From Porphyromonadaceae bacterium UBA4277 (GTDB lineage: Bacteria > Bacteroidota > Bacteroidia > Bacteroidales > Muribaculaceae), in NCBI GenBank assembly GCA_002395965.1, contig DGVT01000029.1, forward strand, positions 1-9,976: a DNA stretch of 9,976 nt, written 5' to 3'. Shown one piece after another: positions 1 to 4,464 of the stretch. Numbering within the stretch: the first letter of the stretch is position 1; each line of letters opens with the position of its first letter. The translations under genes were made by a program, and so were the position numbers. Below the pieces are notes generated by a model that saw only the letters and a list, made by a program, of their open reading frames with translations, searched no databases and was not told where the DNA came from.

Positions 1-51
1 TTTACTTGTTTACTCGTTTACTAAACTAAATTATTAATTAAACATAAGTTC
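1..51 (+). promoter_or_regulatory. AT-rich leader upstream of ackA with a short tandem repeat
   Basis: This is AT-rich DNA directly before the ackA start codon. Bases 1-24 are three tandem copies of an 8-mer (TTTACTTG, TTTACTCG, TTTACTAA). There is no Shine-Dalgarno sequence before the ATG at 52, which is usual in Bacteroidetes. Any promoter lies further left, outside the window, or ackA is read from an upstream gene; pta is a frequent neighbour in other bacteria. I see no convincing -33/-7 pair here. Confidence 0.4.
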
Positions 52-1269
52 ATGAACATTTTAGTATTAAATTGCGGCAGCAGTTCCGCAAAATATAAAC
101 TCATCGAGATCAAAGAAAATCGCACCCTTGCCGAAGGCGGTGTAGAGAAAATCGGTTTGCCCGACGCTTTCATCAAGGTCAAGCTCAATGACGGCTCCAA
201 AAAAGAAATACCGCTCAACATCAGCGACCACATCGGCGCTATCAAGTCGATACTCGACATCCTCACCAGCCCCGACTACGGCTGCATCAAGAGCTTTGAC
301 GAAATCGACGCCGTGGGTCACCGCGTGGTGCATGGCGGCGAGAAGTTCAGCAAGAGCGTGCTCATCACGCCCGAGGTGAAAGACATGATCAAGGAGTGCT
401 ATGCCATAGCCCCGCTTCACAACCCGGTTAACATGATGGGCATCGAAGCCATCGACAAGGTGCTTCCCCACGTGCCCCAGGTGGCAGTCTTCGACACTGC
501 TTTCCACCAGACCATGCCTGCCAAGGCCTTCATGTATCCGCTACCCATGAAGTTCTACACCGAGGATCATGTGCGCCGCTACGGCTTCCACGGCACCAGC
601 CACCGCTATGTGTCGCGCCGCGTGTGTGAATTGCTGGACGTACCCTACCAAGAGCAGAAAATCATCAGCTGCCACATTGGCAACGGAGCCAGCATCACGG
701 CAGTGTGTCACGGCAAGAGCATCGACACCACCATGGGACTCACACCCGTTGAAGGCCTGATGATGGGAACGCGCGCAGGCGACGTCGATCCGGGTGCCAT
801 CTTCTTCCTGATGGAGAAGCACAACCTCAGCGCTAAGCAAATGAGCGACATCATCAACAAGAAGAGTGGCGTGCTGGGCATCACCGGACTGTCGAGCGAC
901 ATGCGCGAGGTGATGGACGCCATCGCCCACCACAACGAGCGTGCCCAGCTGGCACTGGAGATGTATGAGCACCGCATCATCAAGACCGTGGGTGCTTTTG
1001 CTGCCGAGATGAACGGTGTGGACATAATCGTGTTTACCGGCGGCGTGGGCGAAAACCAGACCGACACACGCGAAGCCGTGTGCCGCAACCTGGAGTTCTT
1101 GGGCGTGGAATTTGATGCCGAAGCCAACAATGCCACCACTCGCGGCCGCGAAGGCCTCATCAGCACACCCGACAGCCGTGTCAAGGTGGTGGTGGTTCCC
1201 ACCGACGAGGAATACATGATTGCACGCGACACCGAGGCAATAGTCGAAGGCCGCGAAATCACCGAATAA
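52..1269 (+). CDS. ackA: Acetate kinase
   Basis: Acetate kinase catalyses the reversible reaction acetate + ATP = acetyl phosphate + ADP in the cytosol. It is the ATP-yielding last step of acetate fermentation together with phosphotransacetylase. The 405-residue product is the usual full length. The ASKHA-fold signatures are all present: LNCGSSSAKYK (6-16), VGHRVVHGG (88-96), PLHNP (121-125), VFDTAFHQTMP (146-156), YGFHGTSHRYVS (177-188), HIGNGASI (208-215), MGTRAGDVDPG (238-248) and TGGVGEN (329-335). The residues known to matter in the Methanosarcina enzyme (N7, R91, H123, D148, H180, R241) fall at the same numbers, and a Glu follows in the C-terminal PTDEEYMIARD. The ATG at 52 begins exactly with the conserved N-terminus. 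The gene ends at its own terminator, so it is not part of the cit operon, although acetate is a citrate lyase product and a CitC substrate. Confidence 0.98.
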   Translation: MNILVLNCGSSSAKYKLIEIKENRTLAEGGVEKIGLPDAFIKVKLNDGSKKEIPLNISDHIGAIKSILDILTSPDYGCIKSFDEIDAVGHRVVHGGEKFSKSVLITPEVKDMIKECYAIAPLHNPVNMMGIEAIDKVLPHVPQVAVFDTAFHQTMPAKAFMYPLPMKFYTEDHVRRYGFHGTSHRYVSRRVCELLDVPYQEQKIISCHIGNGASITAVCHGKSIDTTMGLTPVEGLMMGTRAGDVDPGAIFFLMEKHNLSAKQMSDIINKKSGVLGITGLSSDMREVMDAIAHHNERAQLALEMYEHRIIKTVGAFAAEMNGVDIIVFTGGVGENQTDTREAVCRNLEFLGVEFDAEANNATTRGREGLISTPDSRVKVVVVPTDEEYMIARDTEAIVEGREITE

Positions 1270-1306
1270 TCACTGCCGCCATCACAGCATGGCTGCGCGA
1301 AACTGA

Positions 1307-1345
1307 TAGGCTCCACAGGCATCCACCCGTGGAGCCTAACTTTTT
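1307..1345 (+). terminator. Intrinsic terminator of ackA
   Basis: A perfect 10-bp stem (TAGGCTCCAC at 1307-1316 paired with GTGGAGCCTA at 1329-1338) closes a 12-base loop. It is followed after AC by five T residues at 1341-1345. It lies 37 bases after the ackA stop codon and should end that transcript. Confidence 0.9.
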
Positions 1346-1358
1346 CCCACCAATTTAA

Positions 1359-1535
1359 CAAAATGGGCATCAAAAGGAAGTTCATGAAACCGATGAATGG
1401 CAAGGCACCACTATATTTTTTGAACTTCGCAGCAACGCTGAGATCAACGCTAATGCTGTGGTTGATTTTCGCACTGATTGTGAAGGCGAGTTCAACGATA
1501 ATTTTGACAATGACAATCTTGAAGATTTATGGTAA
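1359..1535 (+). pseudogene. C-terminal remnant of a GHKL (HATPase) ATP-binding protein
   Basis: A 58-codon open stretch in this frame follows an in-frame TAA at 1356-1358 and has no ATG. It reads ...HETDEWQGTTIFFELRSNAE... and ends in a very acidic tail (DNFDNDNLEDLW). The W-x-GT-x-I/V-x-F/I-x-L pattern is how the last strand of histidine-kinase-like ATPase domains commonly reads, and such ATPases are typical upstream partners of DUF4325 genes. The stop codon TAA (1533-1535) overlaps the next gene's ATG as TAATG, the usual coupling in a functional pair. The rest of the domain is absent, because the ackA terminator lies immediately upstream. I infer a 5' deletion of the ATPase gene. The identification rests on a short segment plus its neighbour, so it is moderately secure. 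Confidence 0.6.
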
Positions 1536-1873
1536 TGAATACAGTTTTTTTTAAGTTTAATAAATTTGGCACCAACCTTGGGACCAGACAACTTGGAGCA
1601 CAAGCACGCGAAGAGCTTGTGTCATTACTAAATACCAGCAATAAGGTTATTTTAGATTTTGAAGGCGTTAACGTAGTTTCAAATTCATTTGCCGATGAAT
1701 GTTTAGGAAAATTGCTTCTCTCTATGAATTTAGAGGAACTCAAATCTGTCACCACGTTTCACGGTTTAAATGATTTTGCCCGACATAATATCGCTGTTGC
1801 TCTTCGCCGCAGGTTAAAATCGCTCTCGTCACAAATCAGTCACGACACACCTTCATTCCAATGGCAACATTAA
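1535..1873 (+). CDS. STAS-like domain protein (DUF4325 family)
   Basis: A 112-residue cytosolic protein of unknown function. It carries the DUF4325 pattern: NLGTRQLG (14-21), an amphipathic helix, VILDFEGVNVVSNSFADECLG (38-58), then a helix and a short C-terminal strand/helix with basic RRRLK (91-95). The central DFEGV...S.SFADE block resembles the phospho-acceptor loop of STAS anti-anti-sigma proteins. Family members usually sit just after a GHKL ATPase gene, suggesting a switch-type pair. Here only the tail of that partner survives. I prefer the ATG at 1535 over the ATG six bases earlier (1529), because 1535 overlaps the upstream stop codon as TAATG and leaves the conserved N-terminal strand intact. 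A run of eight T at 1545-1552 inside codons 4-6 could allow slippage. The region is clearly more AT-rich than the neighbouring metabolic genes, consistent with transfer or relaxed selection. Confidence 0.8.
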   Translation: MNTVFFKFNKFGTNLGTRQLGAQAREELVSLLNTSNKVILDFEGVNVVSNSFADECLGKLLLSMNLEELKSVTTFHGLNDFARHNIAVALRRRLKSLSSQISHDTPSFQWQH

Positions 1874-1941
1874 AGGTGGCACTATCGGTATAACAGTGAT
1901 GAATGTGGTAAGAATTGACCATTAACCTCATAAAAGCATCC

Positions 1942-1978
1942 AAAACGACTGACATTTTAAAATTTGTCAGTCGTTTTT
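1942..1978. terminator. Bidirectional intrinsic terminator
   Basis: A 13-bp perfect stem (AAAACGACTGACA at 1942-1954, TGTCAGTCGTTTT at 1965-1977) surrounds a 10-base AT loop. T residues follow on the + strand and, because the stem starts with A residues, also on the - strand. It ends the DUF4325 transcript and isolates it from the next gene. Confidence 0.85.
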
Positions 1979-2013
1979 GATAATTTGTTAGTCGGTCAGC
2001 ACAGGCGCAACAG

Positions 2014-2021
2014 TAATTTTG
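2014..2021 (+). promoter_or_regulatory. Possible Bacteroidetes -7 box for the gene at 2091
   Basis: TAATTTTG fits the Bacteroidetes -7 consensus TAnnTTTG exactly and lies about 70 bases before the ATG at 2091. The nearest upstream TTTG (1984-1987) is 26 bases away, longer than the usual 19-21, so the -33 part is not convincing. This is a weak call. Confidence 0.3.
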
Positions 2022-2090
2022 CAAAATCAAAGTCAATACATAAAGTAGGCAATGACAAGCTACGTTTCTTTAATTTAAATTATGTGTGCT

Positions 2091-2582
2091 ATGAAAAGAA
2101 AATTACTGTTGACGCTCTGCGCTATCGCCATGAGCGTGACTATGGCGGCAGCCATACGCAACATCGATCTGCCAGGGTATGGCACTGTGTCCGTTGACCT
2201 TTATTACCTCGATGCCACAGCCACCGGCATCGCCGGCGAGGACAATGAGCCTATGCAGTACGCCTTTAGTGTCTATTTCTGCGATAATCCGCGCATCGCG
2301 GTCGTTAGCAAGGTTTGGGAGCAGTTTACCGACAGTCAGTCTAACGTGGTGCTGCCCCAACAGGTCACCATCGCCGGCAAAACCTATCCTGTGGTGGGCA
2401 TCTGGAGCACCGACAAGCTCTTTGCCGCTGGAGGCTTAGGCGTGCAGCAGCCCGACGCCAAGCTGGCATCGGTGGCACTGGCATCGGGCTTCACCAACGA
2501 GACTTCGTTTTTCAGAGTATTCAAGGCCATAACAGGACTCACACCCAAAGAGTGGCTCGCCCGTCATGGCTCGTCTCAATGA
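2091..2582 (+). pseudogene. Chimeric ORF: secreted-protein N-terminus joined to the end of an AraC-type HTH domain
   Basis: The 163-residue product joins two unrelated parts. Residues 1-21 (MKRKLLLTLCAIAMSVTMAAA) are a standard signal peptide. Residues 22 to about 110 read like the start of a Bacteroidales secreted protein of the leucine-rich-repeat (BspA-like) style, with VVLPQQVTIAGKTYPVVGI at 86-104. From about residue 118 the sequence becomes the second helix-turn-helix of an AraC/XylS regulator: ASVALASGFTNETSFFRVF (126-144) followed by TGLTPKEWL (148-156). These match the family's IA..SGF.s.syF.r.FK...G.tP.e.. signature. A DNA-binding half-domain behind a signal peptide makes no functional sense, so I infer an in-frame recombination or deletion product joined around 2430-2445. 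The start at 2091 is preferred to the ATG at 2082 because MKRK opens the signal peptide. Its natural terminator may be the one at 2890, now separated from it by the inserted element. Confidence 0.6.
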
Positions 2583-2634
2583 CCAAAAACGAAAAATGCT
2601 TTTACATAATAGAAGCCACACCGTCCACAATAAA

Positions 2635-2643
2635 TAAGACAAA
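2635..2643. repeat. Left copy of 9-bp target site duplication
   Basis: TAAGACAAA here is repeated exactly at 2866-2874. The two copies abut the outer ends of the inverted repeats, as expected for a target duplication made on insertion. Confidence 0.8.
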
Positions 2644-2865
2644 CCTATTGGCGGAATTACATGTTTTGGTATAATATTGGTTATCAAGCGCAGACCTTGA
2701 AGAGGTCGAAAGGCTCGAAGAGCCGCAATGTGTTAAACACCATGCAAGAGCCTCGCCGAGGGTCGCAGCTTGGTGTAGGCGGCAAAATCAAAATCGTGCC
2801 TCGAACTTCAACATTATCTATGTGTTACCGGTAAATCTCAAAACTAATTTAATTCCGCCAACAGG
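2644..2865. mobile_element. MITE-like non-autonomous element, 222 bp
   Basis: The element has 16-bp terminal inverted repeats with one mismatch: CCTATTGGCGGAATTA at 2644-2659 against TAATTCCGCCAACAGG at 2850-2865. The inner 12 bases are a perfect match. A 9-bp direct repeat TAAGACAAA flanks it on both sides. It has no transposase; the longest forward reading frame is a short run with no family resemblance. This is the anatomy of a miniature inverted-repeat element mobilised in trans by a DDE transposase. I cannot name the parent family; a 9-bp duplication is compatible with several, including IS4- and IS5-type groups. The interior is rich in small hairpins, listed separately. It sits between the chimeric ORF and a terminator. 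Confidence 0.82.
2693..2776. repeat. Clustered hairpins inside the MITE-like element
   Basis: Three stems lie in tandem. GACCT (2693-2697) pairs with AGGTC (2703-2707). GGCTC (2712-2716) pairs with GAGCC (2720-2724) around a GAA loop. ACACCA (2737-2742) pairs with TGGTGT (2771-2776) and encloses CCTC/GAGG (2751-2754 with 2758-2761). Together they give a cloverleaf-like fold on either strand. This could be a structured RNA, a protein-binding site or simply the fold that preserves the element. No known RNA family is recognised. Confidence 0.45.
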
Positions 2866-2874
2866 TAAGACAAA
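2866..2874. repeat. Right copy of 9-bp target site duplication
   Basis: TAAGACAAA directly after the right inverted repeat is identical to 2635-2643. Removing the element and one copy restores a continuous sequence leading from the chimeric ORF to the terminator at 2890. Confidence 0.8.
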
Positions 2875-2889
2875 AAAGCGTAGGCAACA

Positions 2890-2923
2890 GAGCTGCTGCA
2901 CCAGGGTGTGGCAGCTCGTTTTT
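2890..2923 (+). terminator. Intrinsic terminator upstream of the cit operon
   Basis: GAGCTGC (2890-2896) pairs with GCAGCTC (2911-2917). The inner GCAC/GTGT segments extend the stem around a small loop, and G plus five T (2919-2923) follow. It probably ended the transcript of the gene now seen as the chimeric ORF, and it insulates the cit operon from upstream reading. Confidence 0.85.
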
Positions 2924-2990
2924 ATGCTGTAAAACATGTATTTGGCGGATTTTTGCATGGGTTATTAACATTTAGCGAAATTTAGACTTA

Positions 2991-3015
2991 ATTATTTTGC
3001 CAGATGCAAAATAAT
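2991..3015. promoter_or_regulatory. Palindromic operator candidate at the cit promoter
   Basis: A perfect inverted repeat, ATTATTTTGC (2991-3000), spacer CAGAT, GCAAAATAAT (3006-3015), covers the -33 box of the promoter that follows. A site placed there suggests binding by a dimeric regulator. The TTTTGC-N5-GCAAAA core does not match a regulator I can name with confidence. No T-run follows, so it is unlikely to be a terminator. Confidence 0.6.
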
Positions 3016-3026
3016 ACCTATTTTTG
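2996..3026 (+). promoter_or_regulatory. Promoter of the citrate lyase operon (Bacteroidetes type)
   Basis: TTTG at 2996-2999, a 19-base spacer, and TATTTTTG at 3019-3026 match the Bacteroidetes primary-sigma consensus (-33 TTTG, 19-21 bases, -7 TAnnTTTG) at every defined position. Transcription would begin near 3030-3035, leaving a leader of about 105 bases before citD. It is correctly placed and oriented, downstream of the terminator at 2890-2923. Confidence 0.7.
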
Positions 3027-3029
3027 AAG

Positions 3030-3058
3030 GCCGTTAAAAAGCTACGCTTTTTTGCGGC
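3030..3058 (+). promoter_or_regulatory. Leader hairpin at the 5' end of the cit transcript
   Basis: GCCG (3030-3033) pairs with CGGC (3055-3058), and AAAAAGC (3036-3042) pairs with GCTTTTT (3046-3052) around a TAC loop. A short T-G/T-T interruption separates the two stems. It begins about where transcription is predicted to start, so it may be a 5' stabilising stem-loop or part of an attenuator. It lacks a T-run after the stem. Function is inferred only. Confidence 0.4.
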
Positions 3059-3137
3059 GGCTCACATGGTATATTAATGAGAACCATTAACATAGACACT
3101 TTTTTAACCAACTTTATTAAATAAAATTATTCATCTA

Positions 3138-3419
3138 ATGGAAGTCAAGAATGCAGCTGCCGGCACACTCGAATCCGGCGATATTCTGATCCAGATTGCG
3201 CCCGCCCAACAGGCAGGGCTGCACATCGACCTCGACAGCACCGTAGCCTATCAGTTTGGTGCACAAATCAAGAAAGTCATTACCGAAACGCTCACCGGCC
3301 TCGGGCTGGAAAATGCCGATGTCAAGGCCACCGACAAAGGTGCCCTCGACTGCACAATCCGTGCCCGCGCCACTGCCGCCTTTGTGCGCGCCACTGGCAA
3401 AGACGTGTGGGCCGACTGA
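3138..3419 (+). CDS. citD: Citrate lyase acyl carrier protein (gamma subunit)
   Basis: CitD is the small cytosolic subunit that carries the 2'-(5''-phosphoribosyl)-3'-dephospho-CoA prosthetic group. It presents the acetyl and citryl thioesters to the other two subunits. The 93-residue length is normal for the family (about 95-98). AAAGTLESGDI (6-16) matches the known modification site AGTLESSD of the Klebsiella protein, so Ser13 is the predicted attachment residue. The second of the paired serines is Gly here (ESGD for ESSD). DSTVAYQFG (33-41), TETLTGLG (49-56), DKGALDCTIRARATAA (66-81) and the rest of the C-terminal helix also follow the family. It is the first gene of the cit operon, and a 140-base gap with a hairpin separates it from citE. 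There is no Shine-Dalgarno sequence before the ATG. Confidence 0.96.
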   Translation: MEVKNAAAGTLESGDILIQIAPAQQAGLHIDLDSTVAYQFGAQIKKVITETLTGLGLENADVKATDKGALDCTIRARATAAFVRATGKDVWAD

Positions 3420-3559
3420 TGTCAGGCTAATGCACTCACTTGAAAAATTAACTATTGCTGAGTTGGCTCCCGCCCGGCAATTGAAACAAGTTTCATTGCC
3501 ATAGCTGACTCGCAAAATTTACTGTCGTTGATTAACTCTTCAATTTCATTTTACACACT
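3420..3559 (+). promoter_or_regulatory. citD-citE intergenic region with a bulged hairpin
   Basis: The 140 bases between citD and citE contain no ORF of note. GGCAA-T-TGAAAC (3476-3487) folds against GTTTCATTGCC (3490-3500) with one bulged base and a tight loop. No T-run follows, so it is not a clear terminator. Such a hairpin could stabilise or delimit the citD part of the message and so alter subunit ratios. No TAnnTTTG promoter box is visible here. Confidence 0.4.
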
Positions 3560-4462
3560 ATGCAACGTTTAAGAAGAACAATGATGTTCGTTCCCGGCAA
3601 TAACCCGGGAATGATGCAGGACGCATTCATCTATGGTCCTGACTCAATCATGCTCGACCTGGAAGACTCAGTAACAATGGCCGAAAAGGACACGGCGCGA
3701 CTGCTCGTTCACAACGCCCTGAAAACAATAGATTATGGTAAGACCGAGATGGTGGTTCGCATCAACCCGTTGAGCACCCCTTATGGCAAGAAGGATGTTG
3801 AGGCAGTGGTAAAGGCCGGCGTTCACGTCATACGCATGCCGAAGACCGAAACAGCCGAAGAGGTTAAGGAACTCGAACAAGAAATCATCAAGATTGAGAC
3901 CGAGTTGGGTTGTGTGGGACGCACACAGATCATGGCTGCCATTGAGAGCACGCTGGGTGTCATCAATGCCTACGCCATCGCCACCGCCAGCAAGCGAATG
4001 ATGGGTATCGCCCTTGGTGCCGAAGACTACTGCGCTAACCTGAAGGCACAGCGCACCTCAGGCGACTCGCCAAACTTCGGCATGGAATTGCTCATGGCTC
4101 GCCAGACCATCGTCACGGCTGCACGTGCTGCCGGCATCGACGCTCTGGACACTGTCTTCAGCAACCTTAATGATATGGACACCTTCAAACGTGAAGTGGA
4201 GATGATCAAGGCCATGGGCTTCGACGGCAAGTCGATTATCAATCCCCGCCAAATCGAGGTCGTCAACGAAGTGTTTGCTCCAAAGGAGAAAGACATACAG
4301 AAAGCCCTCACCATCCTGGCCGCCATCAAGGAGGCTGAGCAACGCGGCAGCGGCGTGATTGCCGTCAATGGCAAAATGGTTGACCGCCCAGTAGTGATTA
4401 GAGCACAACGTACCATCGACCTGGCCATTGCGTCGGGCATTATTAATAAGGAGGACATTTGA
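3560..4462 (+). CDS. citE: Citrate lyase beta subunit (citryl-ACP lyase)
   Basis: CitE cleaves citryl-ACP to acetyl-ACP and oxaloacetate, the carbon-carbon bond-breaking step of citrate lyase, in the cytosolic CitDEF complex. The 300-residue TIM-barrel protein has the normal family length. Visible signatures are RRTMMFVPGNNPGM (5-18), MLDLEDSV (31-38), VVRINP (65-70, with the conserved Arg67), AAIESTLGV (126-134, Mg-binding Glu129), GIALGAEDY (149-157, Asp156 as the second metal ligand) and GKSIINPRQ (223-231). The ATG at 3560 starts exactly at the conserved RLRRTMMFVPG segment. The stop codon is two bases before the citF ATG, indicating coupled translation. The GAEDYCANLKAQRT segment distinguishes it from malyl-CoA lyase-type relatives and fits true CitE, as does its position between citD and citF. 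Confidence 0.97.
   Translation: MQRLRRTMMFVPGNNPGMMQDAFIYGPDSIMLDLEDSVTMAEKDTARLLVHNALKTIDYGKTEMVVRINPLSTPYGKKDVEAVVKAGVHVIRMPKTETAEEVKELEQEIIKIETELGCVGRTQIMAAIESTLGVINAYAIATASKRMMGIALGAEDYCANLKAQRTSGDSPNFGMELLMARQTIVTAARAAGIDALDTVFSNLNDMDTFKREVEMIKAMGFDGKSIINPRQIEVVNEVFAPKEKDIQKALTILAAIKEAEQRGSGVIAVNGKMVDRPVVIRAQRTIDLAIASGIINKEDI
4448..4454 (+). promoter_or_regulatory. Strong Shine-Dalgarno sequence before citF
   Basis: AAGGAGG lies inside the last codons of citE, 10 bases before the ATG at 4465. It is only 4 bases from the in-frame TTG at 4459, so it favours the ATG. Bacteroidetes genes rarely use such a site; the other genes in this window do not. Confidence 0.7.
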
Positions 4463-4464
4463 TC

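Larger units (their letters stand above)
2583..3137. other. 555-base gene-free stretch: MITE-like element, terminator and cit control region
   Basis: No convincing coding sequence lies between the chimeric ORF and citD. The stretch holds, in order, a short AT-rich spacer (2583-2634), the MITE-like element with its target duplications (2635-2874), an intrinsic terminator (2890-2923), an AT-rich spacer, and the cit promoter/operator and leader (2991-3137). Each is listed separately. Confidence 0.8.

Noticed and set aside
708..1403. 231-codon open frame on the - strand
   Set aside because: It overlaps ackA and its terminator; no recognisable domain, and the forward frame is a complete acetate kinase.
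1363..1554. 63-codon + strand ORF starting MGIKRKFMKPMNG with a hydrophobic middle, possibly a small membrane protein
   Set aside because: Another frame over the same bases reads as the ATPase C-terminus coupled by TAATG to DUF4325, which explains the region better; the hydrophobic look comes from the AT-rich frame shift.
2690..2831. Open frame reading QTLKRSKGSKSRNVLNTMQE... as a gene
   Set aside because: It lies inside the inverted-repeat element, has only an internal Met, and its sequence follows the hairpin pattern rather than protein-like conservation.
2991..3015. Perfect dyad as an intrinsic terminator
   Set aside because: The arms are AT-rich, no T-run follows, and it overlaps a well-formed promoter; operator function is the better reading.
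4459..4464. TTG start for citF
   Set aside because: The Shine-Dalgarno at 4448-4454 is only 4 bases away from the TTG but 10 from the ATG at 4465, and the extra residues are not part of the family.
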